Shown here: piece after piece, positions 44,093-52,264 of the stretch
How positions within the stretch are numbered: the first letter of the stretch is position 1
Layout of the letters: the number at the start of each line of letters is the position of its first letter
The notes under the pieces: generated by a model
Seen by the model: the letters and a program-made list of their open reading frames with translations, nothing else
Told to the model about the DNA's origin: nothing
Database searches by the model: none
Position numbers and translations under genes: made by a program
From: Streptomyces tirandamycinicus
Lineage (GTDB): Bacteria > Actinomycetota > Actinomycetes > Streptomycetales > Streptomycetaceae
Assembly: GCF_003097515.1 (NCBI RefSeq)
Contig: NZ_CP029188.1
Coordinates: forward strand, 4,847,001 to 4,911,000
DNA length: 64,000 nt
Direction: 5' to 3'

Positions 44093-45136
44093 ATGGACCA
44101 GATCTCCGTATCCGCGCAGACGCCGATACCGCACCACTTACGTCGCCCGGATTCGTACTTCGGCGGACTCCTGTCGGAGATCACCCAGGTGCCGATAAGC
44201 CGAATCACGGTCGCGGGGTCGCTCCGCACGGGCGGCGAGGATCCGGAGCACGTCACGGCACTCGCCGAAGTGTGCTCCGAACTGCCGCCCATCGTGATCC
44301 ACCGGAAGTCGATGACCGTCATCGACGGTGTGCACCGGCTCAGGGCCGTGGAGAACAGCGGCGCCACGCACATCAGTGCCGTGCTCTTCAACGGTGACGA
44401 GCGAGAGGCCTTCGTGCTCGCGGTCAAGCTGAACAGCCACCACGGGCTGCCGCTGTCCCTGGCCGACCGCAGGGCGGCGGCCCTCCATATGCTCGCCGAC
44501 TTCCCGGAGTGGTCCAACCGGCGGCTGGCGGGGGTCGTCGGCCTGTCGGACAAGACCATCGCGGCTCTCCGCCGGCGGTCGGGTGCGGAACTTCCGCACC
44601 CGACCGCCGTGCGAGTCGGCCGGGACGGGGTGGCGTACCCGCTGGCCGCGGCCGAGGGCCGCAGCCGCGCGCTGGCGTACCTCTCCGCGCATCCCGACGC
44701 GTCCGCGCGGGAGGTGGCGGGCGCCGTCGGCATCTCGCTCACCACCGCCAAGGACGCGCTGAAGCGGGCGCGCGCCGTCCCGGGGGAACCGCAGGCCGCG
44801 GAGCAGTCCGAGGACCGGCCGGTCCGGGAGCGCGGAGCCGGCCACCCCGCGGCCGTGAAACGTCCCGGAGCGCACCCGCCGAGCGCCGACCTGTCGGCGG
44901 CGGTCCGGCGGTTGCAGGCCGACCCCTCGCTCCGGTTCACCGAGGTGGGCCGGAAGTTGCTGCGAACGCTGGACCCCTCGGCCACCCGACCCCACGACTG
45001 GGCGGCGATGGCGAGCAGCCTTCCGATGCACTGCGCGCCGATGATCGCCGAGCTGGCCCGGCACTACGCCGAGAGCTGGCACCTTCTGGCGGAATCGTTG
45101 ACGGAGCGGATCAAATCCGGAGACACTGACGCATAG
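44093..45136 (+). CDS. StrR-like pathway regulator (ParB-N domain) with TTA codon
   Basis: A 347-residue DNA-binding protein of the StrR/ParB-like class that activates antibiotic gene clusters. The N-terminal ParB-like fold includes VPISRITVAGSLRTGGEDPEHV, SELPPIVIHRKSMTVIDGVHRLRA and FVLAVKLNSHHGLPLSLADRR; a helix-turn-helix follows (NRRLAGVVGLSDKTIAALRRR), then AREVAGAVGISLTTAKDALKRA. The C-terminal half is basic and variable. Leucine 16 is TTA (44138-44140), so translation should depend on bldA. It sits first in the cluster, transcribed toward the biosynthetic genes. ATG 44093 follows GGGAGGG. Confidence 0.85.
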   Translation: MDQISVSAQTPIPHHLRRPDSYFGGLLSEITQVPISRITVAGSLRTGGEDPEHVTALAEVCSELPPIVIHRKSMTVIDGVHRLRAVENSGATHISAVLFNGDEREAFVLAVKLNSHHGLPLSLADRRAAALHMLADFPEWSNRRLAGVVGLSDKTIAALRRRSGAELPHPTAVRVGRDGVAYPLAAAEGRSRALAYLSAHPDASAREVAGAVGISLTTAKDALKRARAVPGEPQAAEQSEDRPVRERGAGHPAAVKRPGAHPPSADLSAAVRRLQADPSLRFTEVGRKLLRTLDPSATRPHDWAAMASSLPMHCAPMIAELARHYAESWHLLAESLTERIKSGDTDA

Positions 45137-45347
45137 TGGCTTCAGCCGGTGGCAGGCGCCGTCGCCGACCTCCTCGGCGCGGCGTTCCCGGCCGATTCGT
45201 TCGGCAATGCCTTCTCGCTTCTTCCGGCACATTCCGTGAAATGCCGCCGCGGCGTATTCGGTGGCACTCGCGGCCCTTTCATGCGCGGGGTGTCGCTGAT
45301 TTCCGTCCGCGAGTGGGGTGGTCGCCGAAAGATCTCAACGGCGATAT

Positions 45348-45371
45348 CGCAACCTCGGTGCGACGGTTGCG
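45348..45371. promoter_or_regulatory. Inverted repeat upstream of the first biosynthetic gene
   Basis: CGCAACC (45348-45354) and GGTTGCG (45365-45371) form a perfect 7-bp dyad with a 10-base spacer, 52 bases before the start at 45424. StrR-type activators bind dyads with about one helical turn between half-sites, so this is a candidate activator site; the sequence differs from the StrR consensus. Confidence 0.4.
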
Positions 45372-45423
45372 CGCCGCTCGCTCGATTTGTACGGTGACTC
45401 TCACACGTTCTAAGCGGGGGGAC

Positions 45424-46782
45424 ATGAATTCTTTGGGCCCGAGCCGTGTCGGGAATGAGCAACCGCCCGTGCTTCACCGCGCTGCTCGCAGCGGTTCGCC
45501 ATTACCGGGGATGCCCACCCACTGGTACAACTTCCTGGGAGATCTGCCCGGCCCCATGCCCGAGGTCAGGGACCTCGGAACTCCCACCGCCGCGGAGATC
45601 GCCGCGAAGGTCCGGCCACGGGCTCTCATCGAGCAGAACGGCTCGGACGAGCAATGGATCGCGATACCCGAACCGGTCGTGGAGTGGCTGCGCCAATGCG
45701 GCCGGCCGACACCGCTGCACCGGGCGCACCGACTCGAGAGGCATCTCGGCACCGGCGCGAGGATCTACCTCAAACGTGAGGACGTTCTGCCCACCGGAAG
45801 CTTCAAGCTGAACACCGCGATAGCCCAGGCGTACTACGCGGCCCAGGAGGGGCGGACGACCCTCATCACCGAGACCGGGGCCGGTCAGTGGGGGATGAGT
45901 GTCGCGCTGGCGGCGAAGATGTCCGGTCTGCGGGCCGAGATCTTCATGGTGAAGTGCTCGCTCGAGCAGAAGCCCTACCGGCGGCACTACATGGAGCTCC
46001 TGGGAGCCGAGGTACGGCCCTCGCCGTCGACGCACACGGCGATCGGGCGCAGGATCCTCCAAGAGGCCCCCAGCCACCCCGGCAGCCTCGGCACCGCGAT
46101 CAGCGACGCCATCGAGCGAGCGCTGGAGCATCCCTCCGCCGCGTACCTCGCCGGCAGCGGGATGCCGCTCGTCTACCTCCATCAGACACTGCTCGGGCTG
46201 GAGGTCGCGCAGCAGCTGAAGGAGATCCACGGCGAGGACCTCGGGGTCGAGGGGCGGGGCGACCACCTCGTCGCGTGCTCGGGCGGCGGCAGCAACCTCT
46301 GCGGCCTCATCGGCCCCCACCTGCGGGCCAGGGCCGGCGGATCGGACCTTCGCTTCCTCGCCGCGGAATCCACCGCGGCGCCCCGGCTCACCCGGGGCGT
46401 CTACCGGTACGGCCGCACCGACCTGGGCGGATTCACTCCCGAGGTGCTGGGCTACTCGATGGGGGAGAGCTTCGTCCCACCGCCCAACCACGTCGGCGGC
46501 CTGCGCAACCACCACAGCTCCGCCCTGGTCAGCCTGCTGCGGCGGGAGGGAGTCCTCGATGCCGTCGCCTTCGACGAGCGGACAGCGCTCGAGGCGGGCC
46601 GGCTACTGCTGCAGACCGAGGGCCTGTTGCTCGCCCCCGAGGCGGCCCACGCGGTCGCCGCGGCCCTGGACGTCGCGGCCAAGGCCGACGCGGACAACCG
46701 GGAACCGGTGATCGTGGTCCTGGCCAGCGGCTCCGGCTTCCTCGATCTTCAGGGCTACCACGAGGTTCTGCTCGACACGTAG
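45424..46782 (+). CDS. Tryptophan synthase beta-like PLP enzyme (TrpB2 type)
   Basis: A 452-residue fold-type II PLP enzyme. RPTPLHRAHRLERHL and YLKREDVLPTGSFKLNTA place the PLP lysine at K128, and ITETGAGQWGMSVALA holds the catalytic glutamate. The cofactor loop CSGGGSN is present. The His before the PLP lysine in standard TrpB (HK) is Phe here (FK). The closest type is TrpB2, which lacks a TrpA partner; none is nearby. It may join serine or a related acceptor with an unusual nucleophile to make a non-proteinogenic amino acid. Leucine 27 is TTA (45502-45504). ATG 45424 follows GGGGGAC. Confidence 0.82.
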   Translation: MNSLGPSRVGNEQPPVLHRAARSGSPLPGMPTHWYNFLGDLPGPMPEVRDLGTPTAAEIAAKVRPRALIEQNGSDEQWIAIPEPVVEWLRQCGRPTPLHRAHRLERHLGTGARIYLKREDVLPTGSFKLNTAIAQAYYAAQEGRTTLITETGAGQWGMSVALAAKMSGLRAEIFMVKCSLEQKPYRRHYMELLGAEVRPSPSTHTAIGRRILQEAPSHPGSLGTAISDAIERALEHPSAAYLAGSGMPLVYLHQTLLGLEVAQQLKEIHGEDLGVEGRGDHLVACSGGGSNLCGLIGPHLRARAGGSDLRFLAAESTAAPRLTRGVYRYGRTDLGGFTPEVLGYSMGESFVPPPNHVGGLRNHHSSALVSLLRREGVLDAVAFDERTALEAGRLLLQTEGLLLAPEAAHAVAAALDVAAKADADNREPVIVVLASGSGFLDLQGYHEVLLDT

Positions 46783-46831
46783 CCCGCACCACCTTCCACC
46801 GCAGCTCCGCACCGCGCGATTGGGAAGCCGT

Positions 46832-47866
46832 ATGCGCTTGGCGACATTTCAGCCCCGGCTCGGCGTTCACTGCGAGACGACCACCCTCCGGAACATGCTT
46901 CACCACGCCGGTGCCGACATCTCCGAACCCATGCTCTTCGGCCTCGGCCAGGGCATCGACTTCCAGTACCGGGACGCTCCGGACCCCGGCGGTACGCCCA
47001 TGCTCACCGGGCGGATCGGGCCTGCCCTGCTCTCCCGCAACGCCTGCTCGGCCCTGGGCGTGGAACTGCGCGAGTGGCGGGCACCCGACCCGGAGTCGGC
47101 CTTCGCCGCCACCAGGAAGCTGCTCGAAGCGGGACATGTCGTGGGGGTGTCCGTCGACATCTTCCACCTCGACTACTTCTCGTCCCGGAGCCACTTCGCC
47201 GCGCACTACATCGCGCTGTACGGGCTCGACGAGTCCCTCGCCCACGTGGTCGACACCGATCAGCAGGGCGGGGCGCAGACGCTCCCCGAGGAGTCGCTGC
47301 GCCGTGCCCGCGGTTCCGACCAGGGATTCATGCCGTCGCCCCATCTGCAGATGCACGTGGAGCGGCTGCCGGCGCGGCTGACCGCAGACACCGACGCGGT
47401 CCTGTCCGAGCAGATCTGGGACGCCATCCGGCTGACCGCGGAGAGGATGCTCGGCGACCGCGGGCCGCGATACGGCTTCGGCGCCCTGCGGCGGGCCGCC
47501 TCCGAGATGGTCGAGTGGGGCGACACTCTCGCCCGCCCGGACGAGGCCGTGCCGGGTGTCGGCCGCTTCTGGCGCTTCGCGGGAACCGGGGGAGCGAACT
47601 TCCGGAAGCTCTACCGGGCGTTCCTGCGCGAGGCGCGGGAGCGCACCGGCGACAGCGAACTCGACCCGTCCGTCGCCGACTTCGGCGACGTGCAGCGGCA
47701 GTGGGACCAGGCCATCGACATGCTGACGGCCTACCGCGGTGCCGACCGCGGGCGAAGGACCCTGGAAGCCGTCGCCGCCCGGTTGCACGCGATCGCCGAC
47801 GCCGAGCAGTCCGCCTTCGAGCGGCTGCTCGTGCCGGCCGGCAAGCGGGCGGGTGAGCGGGCTTGA
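46832..47866 (+). CDS. BtrH-like acyltransferase/peptidase-fold protein (first copy)
   Basis: A 344-residue protein like BtrH of butirosin biosynthesis, a papain-like-fold enzyme that moves an acyl group from a carrier protein to an amine. The putative nucleophile is Cys14 in GVHCETTTLRNML, the His is H125 in HFAAHYIALYG, and the acid is D141 in HVVDTDQQGG. The C-terminal half is helical (DUF4872-like). No carrier protein is visible in the window, so the donor is unknown. It overlaps the next start by TTGA. A paralogue lies at 51278. Confidence 0.75.
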   Translation: MRLATFQPRLGVHCETTTLRNMLHHAGADISEPMLFGLGQGIDFQYRDAPDPGGTPMLTGRIGPALLSRNACSALGVELREWRAPDPESAFAATRKLLEAGHVVGVSVDIFHLDYFSSRSHFAAHYIALYGLDESLAHVVDTDQQGGAQTLPEESLRRARGSDQGFMPSPHLQMHVERLPARLTADTDAVLSEQIWDAIRLTAERMLGDRGPRYGFGALRRAASEMVEWGDTLARPDEAVPGVGRFWRFAGTGGANFRKLYRAFLREARERTGDSELDPSVADFGDVQRQWDQAIDMLTAYRGADRGRRTLEAVAARLHAIADAEQSAFERLLVPAGKRAGERA

Positions 47867-49935
47867 CGACCACCCGGATGAAGTCCGTCTGCCGTATGTG
47901 CCACGGCGGCTGCGGCGCCGTCGTCGAACTCGTGGACGGAGTCCCCACCGGCATCCACGGGGACCCGGACAATCCCACGAGCGAGGGGTACTTCTGCATC
48001 AAGGGCAAGGCGTCACTCGACCTGCTGCGCAGCCCGGACCGGCTGACGACGCCGCTGGTACGGACCGGCCCGCGCGGCTCGGGGGCGTTCGAGCCGGTCG
48101 GCTGGGACACCGCCCTGGACCGGATCGCCGACCGGCTCGCCGCGGCCATCGGCCGGCACGGGCCCGAATCCGTCGTCCTCGGCCAGGGCACCGACCGCAA
48201 CTACCAGGAGTGGGTGTTCCGGCTCGCGAACGCGCTCGGGACGCCGAACGTGGTCGGTCCGGCACATGTGTGCTTCTACCCCCGGGTCATGGCCTCGATC
48301 ATGACGTACGGCGGATTCACCTTCTGCGACTACGAGGGCGACCCCGAGGTGGTCCTGCTCTGGGGCAGCAACAAGCCCAGTACCCACTCCGACGGCGTGA
48401 TCGGGGTCAAGCTGCTGCGGGCCGTGGAACGGGGCAGCCGCGTCGTCACCGTCGACCCGCGGCGGACGCAGATCGCGTCCCGGTCCGCTCTGCACCTCGC
48501 GATCCGGCCGGGAACCGACTGCGCACTGGCCCTCGGCATGATCAGGATCGTCATCGACGAGGGCTGGTACGACCGCGACTTCGTCGCCGCCCACACCTCC
48601 GGATTCGACGAACTCGCCGAGCACGTACGGGCGTACGACCTCGAGCGGGTCGCGCGGATCACCGGTCTCGCACCCGGGCTCATCCACGACGCGACCCGCT
48701 GCTACGCCCTCGCGGCACGGGCGTGCATCGAGGCCGGAACCGGTCTGTCGCAGAACGAGAACTCCTTCGACACGCACCGCGCGATCGCCCTCCTCGCCGC
48801 CCTCTGCGGGAACATCGACGCCCCCGGTGGCGACCTGATCTGGGAGCCGATGCCGATCGAGGGCCGGCGTGCCTTCCCCCGCTCGGACCTGCTCCCCGAA
48901 GAGCAGGCGAGGAAGCGGATCGGCGGCGACAAGCACAAGATCCTCTCGATGGCGGGCTGGGTCGCGCCGGGAGACCTGCACGAGGCCATCGTCACCGGGT
49001 CGCCGTACCCCGTCACCTCGATGGTGGTCTTCGGCAGCAACATCCTGGCCTCACACGAGAACACCGGGCTGGTCCGCGAGGCGATCGGCAAGCTGGACCT
49101 GCTCGTCGTGTGCGACCTGTTCATGACGCCGACCGCCCGGTACGCGGATGTCGTCCTGCCGACCTCGAGCTGGCTCGAGCGGGACCAGATCGTCGAGTTC
49201 AACTCCTACATCGCGGCCCGGCAGCGGATCGCCACCGTGGACGGCTGCCGCTCGGACGAGGAGATCATCCTCGAACTCGCCGCGCGGCTCGGCCTGAGCA
49301 GGCACTTCTTCCCCTCGCTGGAGGCCGCCCTCGACGCCAAGCTGGCCGGCATCGACCTCACCTGGGAACAGTTCACCAAGATCGGCTACATCCGCAACGA
49401 GAAGCGGTACCGCAAGTACCGAGACGGCGGATTCGCCACCCGGTCCGGACGCGTCGACCTGATGAACAACGGGCTGCGCGCCCTGGGCTACGAGCCGTTC
49501 CCGTCCTACCGCGCGCAGCCGGAGGCGGATCCGGACCTGCCGTACATCATGACCAGCGCCCACTCGCGCCGGTTCTACAACACCGAGTTCCACCAACTGC
49601 CGACCACCTCGCGCGGCCAGACCGCGGCGCGCGTGACCGTCCACCCGGACACCGCGGAGCGGGAGGGGCTGACGGACGGCGACGAGGTCGACCTCTACTC
49701 GCGGGCCGGCGCGCGCGGGGTGCGCATGACGGTCAGGATCTCCGACTCCGTCGCACCGAACGTCGTGATGGCGGATGCCGGCTGGTGGTATCCGCACGAG
49801 TCCTCGGTGGACGGGCAGCTCAGATCCTCGGTCAATCTCGTGACGACCAACGACCGTTCCGACGTGCATATGGGGAGCGCGACGATGAGAGGTTTCGCAG
49901 TGGGAATCCGGCGGCGAGGACCCGGCCGTGGCTAG
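47863..49935 (+). CDS. Molybdopterin-dependent oxidoreductase (DMSO reductase superfamily)
   Basis: A 690-residue enzyme with an N-terminal [4Fe-4S] site (C10, C13, C17, C45: CRMCHGGCG ... FCIKGKA), then the bis-MGD-binding domains (RIVTVDPR-like SRVVTVDPRRTQIA) and the C-terminal domain with SAHSRRFYNTE. A candidate Mo ligand is C138 in PAHVCFYPRVM. No electron-transfer or membrane subunit gene is adjacent, although a ferredoxin gene lies 3.7 kb downstream. It may hydroxylate, dehydrogenate or reduce a pathway intermediate. The start is TTG 47863, overlapping the upstream stop; ATG 47878 is the alternative. Confidence 0.87.
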   Translation: MTTTRMKSVCRMCHGGCGAVVELVDGVPTGIHGDPDNPTSEGYFCIKGKASLDLLRSPDRLTTPLVRTGPRGSGAFEPVGWDTALDRIADRLAAAIGRHGPESVVLGQGTDRNYQEWVFRLANALGTPNVVGPAHVCFYPRVMASIMTYGGFTFCDYEGDPEVVLLWGSNKPSTHSDGVIGVKLLRAVERGSRVVTVDPRRTQIASRSALHLAIRPGTDCALALGMIRIVIDEGWYDRDFVAAHTSGFDELAEHVRAYDLERVARITGLAPGLIHDATRCYALAARACIEAGTGLSQNENSFDTHRAIALLAALCGNIDAPGGDLIWEPMPIEGRRAFPRSDLLPEEQARKRIGGDKHKILSMAGWVAPGDLHEAIVTGSPYPVTSMVVFGSNILASHENTGLVREAIGKLDLLVVCDLFMTPTARYADVVLPTSSWLERDQIVEFNSYIAARQRIATVDGCRSDEEIILELAARLGLSRHFFPSLEAALDAKLAGIDLTWEQFTKIGYIRNEKRYRKYRDGGFATRSGRVDLMNNGLRALGYEPFPSYRAQPEADPDLPYIMTSAHSRRFYNTEFHQLPTTSRGQTAARVTVHPDTAEREGLTDGDEVDLYSRAGARGVRMTVRISDSVAPNVVMADAGWWYPHESSVDGQLRSSVNLVTTNDRSDVHMGSATMRGFAVGIRRRGPGRG

Positions 49936-50617
49936 CGCGCGAGGCACCGTCGCCGCCCGCGTGCCGGAGACCGACGAGGGCCTGCAGGGCGACGAACTGG
50001 CCCTCAAGTACGACGAGATGCAGCGCCACATCCGGGACAACGGCTGGCTCGAGGAGAAGATCGAGGACATCCTGAAGGCGGAGATCGACTCCGGGGAGGT
50101 CCTGGAACTCGGCTGCGGGCCGGGCTACCTGGGCCTGGAATGGATCACCCGGGCCGACGCCTCCGCCCGGCTCGTCGGCCTCGACATCTCACCGGCGATG
50201 CTCCGGCGGGCGAGCACCAACGCGGACGGGTACGGCGTCACCGGCCGCTGCACCTACACCTGCGGCACCGTGCTGGCGCTGCCGTTCGCGGACCACCGCT
50301 TCGACCACGCCATCAGCGCGTCCTCGCTGCACGAATGGGCGGATCCGGTGACCGCCCTGTCGGAGATGCACCGCGTGCTCAGACCGGGCGGGCGGTACTG
50401 CGTCTCCGATCTGCGCCGCGACGTCGACCGCACGACCTTCCAGTTCATGAAGGCGAACATCGCGGCCGACATGCGCCCGGGCTTCCGGACCTCGATCCGC
50501 TCCTCGTACGTCAAGAGCGAGGTCGAGGAGATCCTGCGAGGCACCGCGCTGGAGACGGCCGTCGTGACGGAAGTGCAGATGGGAATCGTGATCACCGGCA
50601 GGAAGGAAGTGCCATGA
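49928..50617 (+). CDS. Class I SAM-dependent methyltransferase
   Basis: A 229-residue methyltransferase. The SAM motif is VLELGCGPGYLGLEW (motif I), followed by LVGLDISPAML (acidic ribose-binding residue), LPFADHRFDHAISASSLHEWADP and MHRVLRPGGRYCVSD. The acceptor (O, N or C) cannot be told. Start GTG 49928 overlaps the molybdoenzyme by 8 bp and its stop overlaps the next gene (ATGA). Confidence 0.88.
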   Translation: MASARGTVAARVPETDEGLQGDELALKYDEMQRHIRDNGWLEEKIEDILKAEIDSGEVLELGCGPGYLGLEWITRADASARLVGLDISPAMLRRASTNADGYGVTGRCTYTCGTVLALPFADHRFDHAISASSLHEWADPVTALSEMHRVLRPGGRYCVSDLRRDVDRTTFQFMKANIAADMRPGFRTSIRSSYVKSEVEEILRGTALETAVVTEVQMGIVITGRKEVP

Positions 50618-51291
50618 ACGCACCCGCGGGAAGTTCGCCGGCCATCACCGCCACGCGCGACGGGCGATTCCCCGACCGCCCCGGCTTCGACCGGACCTGG
50701 GAGGAGATCCTGCAGACGTCGGCCGCGTGGCGGGACATCGACTGCGGGCAGTACCTGGCGGCCTGGTGCGGACACGCGCCGGACCACGTCGTCGGGAGGC
50801 TGGCCGGGGTCAACCACGTCGGCATCTACATGGGCGACTACGACAGCGACGACGAGGTGTTCGGCTGGAACGCCTACCTGAACGACCTCAGGGCGTCCGG
50901 CCGGATCGCCACCGTCGAGATGGGGCCGTCGTACATCTCCCCCCGGCAGTACGGCACACCGGGCTGGTGGAACGCGATCGTCCTCTCCGACGGACGCGCC
51001 GTCGAGATGTTCGCGTGCCGCCGGTTCGGCTCCTGGGCGGACCGGTCCGCGGACGAGCGGGGACGCCTGATGTCCCATGTCGCGATCGACGTGCACGCCG
51101 ACACCGACGTCCGCTACCTGCTGGACGTCCTCGACCGGGACGTCGACCACCTGGAGAACATCGCGTTCACCGAGGCGGACGAACTCGGCCACACCTACGG
51201 GCACCTGCGCAACAACGACAGCGGCACGGTGCTGGAGATCGTGTACGAGGCACCGCGCGGCGGGACGGGGCACGGCGATGGCGGTCATTGA
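50614..51291 (+). CDS. VOC-superfamily (glyoxalase-like) protein
   Basis: A 225-residue protein with the paired beta-alpha-beta-beta-beta modules of the vicinal-oxygen-chelate fold. The likely metal-ligand positions appear as His in LAGVNHVGIYMGDY, Glu in AVEMFACRRFG, His in MSHVAIDVHAD and Glu in VLEIVYEAP. Such proteins are dioxygenases, epimerases or resistance proteins; a small biosynthetic dioxygenase or isomerase is plausible. ATG 50614 overlaps the upstream stop; it overlaps the next gene by 14 bp. Confidence 0.72.
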   Translation: MNAPAGSSPAITATRDGRFPDRPGFDRTWEEILQTSAAWRDIDCGQYLAAWCGHAPDHVVGRLAGVNHVGIYMGDYDSDDEVFGWNAYLNDLRASGRIATVEMGPSYISPRQYGTPGWWNAIVLSDGRAVEMFACRRFGSWADRSADERGRLMSHVAIDVHADTDVRYLLDVLDRDVDHLENIAFTEADELGHTYGHLRNNDSGTVLEIVYEAPRGGTGHGDGGH

Positions 51292-52264
51292 CATATCGCC
51301 GTACTCCGGCGAGCACTGCGAGTCCACCGCGCTGCTCAACATGCTCCGCAACCACGACGTGGAGCTGAGCGAGCCGCTGATCTTCGGCCTGGGGCAGGGG
51401 CTGTCGTTCCTGTACTGGCACTCGAAGCAGATGCCGAACCCGTTCCTCGCCGGCCGGGTCAAGCCGGACCACCTCATGCGCAACGTGTCGGACGCGCTCG
51501 GCCTCGAACTGCTGGCGGGCGAGACGACGTCACCGGCGAAGGCCGAGGCCACCCTGATCGCGGCGCTCGACGAGGGCGATGTGGTGGGCCTCAAGCTCGA
51601 CCGCTACCACCTCGACTACGCCCGGGAGAACCACCACTTCGCCGCGCACTACGTCGCCTGCATCGGATACGAGGACGACCGGTTCGTCGTCGTCGAGACC
51701 CGGTCGCTCGGCGTCCAGTCGACATCGCGGGAGAGCCTGGCACGGGCCCGGTCCGCCAGGGGCCCGATGTCCTCGCGGAACCTGTCGGTCCGGGTCAGGC
51801 CGCGCGGGTACGACGAGTCGGTCCTCGCCAAGGCCTGCCAGTCCTCGATCCTGGCCACCGCACAGGAGTTCCTCAGCCCGCCGATCACCAACATGGGATT
51901 CAAGGGGATCGCGAAGGCCGGCTCGCTCATGCGCGGATGGCACGACCGGCTCGACCGTCCCCTGGAGGCGATGGGCGCCGTCGGCACCAGCATGGAGGAA
52001 GGAGGCACCGGCGGCGGGCTCTTCCGGACGCTGTGGGCGCAGTTCCTGGAGGAGGCCTACGAGCTGACCGGCATCGAGGTCTACGACGAGCTCGCCGTCG
52101 AGTACCGCCGGATCTCCAAGTGCTGGACGGACGTGGCGAACCTGCTGCGCGACGCCGACGACGCCGCTGCCCGGCGCTCACTCGACGAGGCGGCGTCGAT
52201 CGTGGACGCTCTCGCGGCCGAGGAGCGCACGGCGATGGTGCGGCTGGAGGAGGCGTCCCGATGA
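51278..52264 (+). CDS. BtrH-like acyltransferase/peptidase-fold protein (second copy)
   Basis: A 328-residue paralogue of the protein at 46832. Cys14 is in GEHCESTALLNML, the His is in HFAAHYVACIG and an acidic residue follows in VVVETRSLG (Glu instead of Asp). The two copies share SEPLIFGLGQG and HLDY segments. It may use a different acyl donor or acceptor, or form a hetero-pair with the first copy. Its stop overlaps the next start (ATGA), and a PaaK-like adenylating enzyme follows directly. Confidence 0.74.
   Translation: MAVIDISPYSGEHCESTALLNMLRNHDVELSEPLIFGLGQGLSFLYWHSKQMPNPFLAGRVKPDHLMRNVSDALGLELLAGETTSPAKAEATLIAALDEGDVVGLKLDRYHLDYARENHHFAAHYVACIGYEDDRFVVVETRSLGVQSTSRESLARARSARGPMSSRNLSVRVRPRGYDESVLAKACQSSILATAQEFLSPPITNMGFKGIAKAGSLMRGWHDRLDRPLEAMGAVGTSMEEGGTGGGLFRTLWAQFLEEAYELTGIEVYDELAVEYRRISKCWTDVANLLRDADDAAARRSLDEAASIVDALAAEERTAMVRLEEASR

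Noticed and set aside
45149..45397. 82-codon ORF between the regulator and TrpB2-like gene
   Set aside because: It overlaps the presumptive promoter and dyad, has no family and lacks a ribosome binding site.
47863..49935. Housekeeping formate dehydrogenase or nitrate reductase
   Set aside because: The expected accessory subunits are absent and the gene is embedded in a compact biosynthetic operon.
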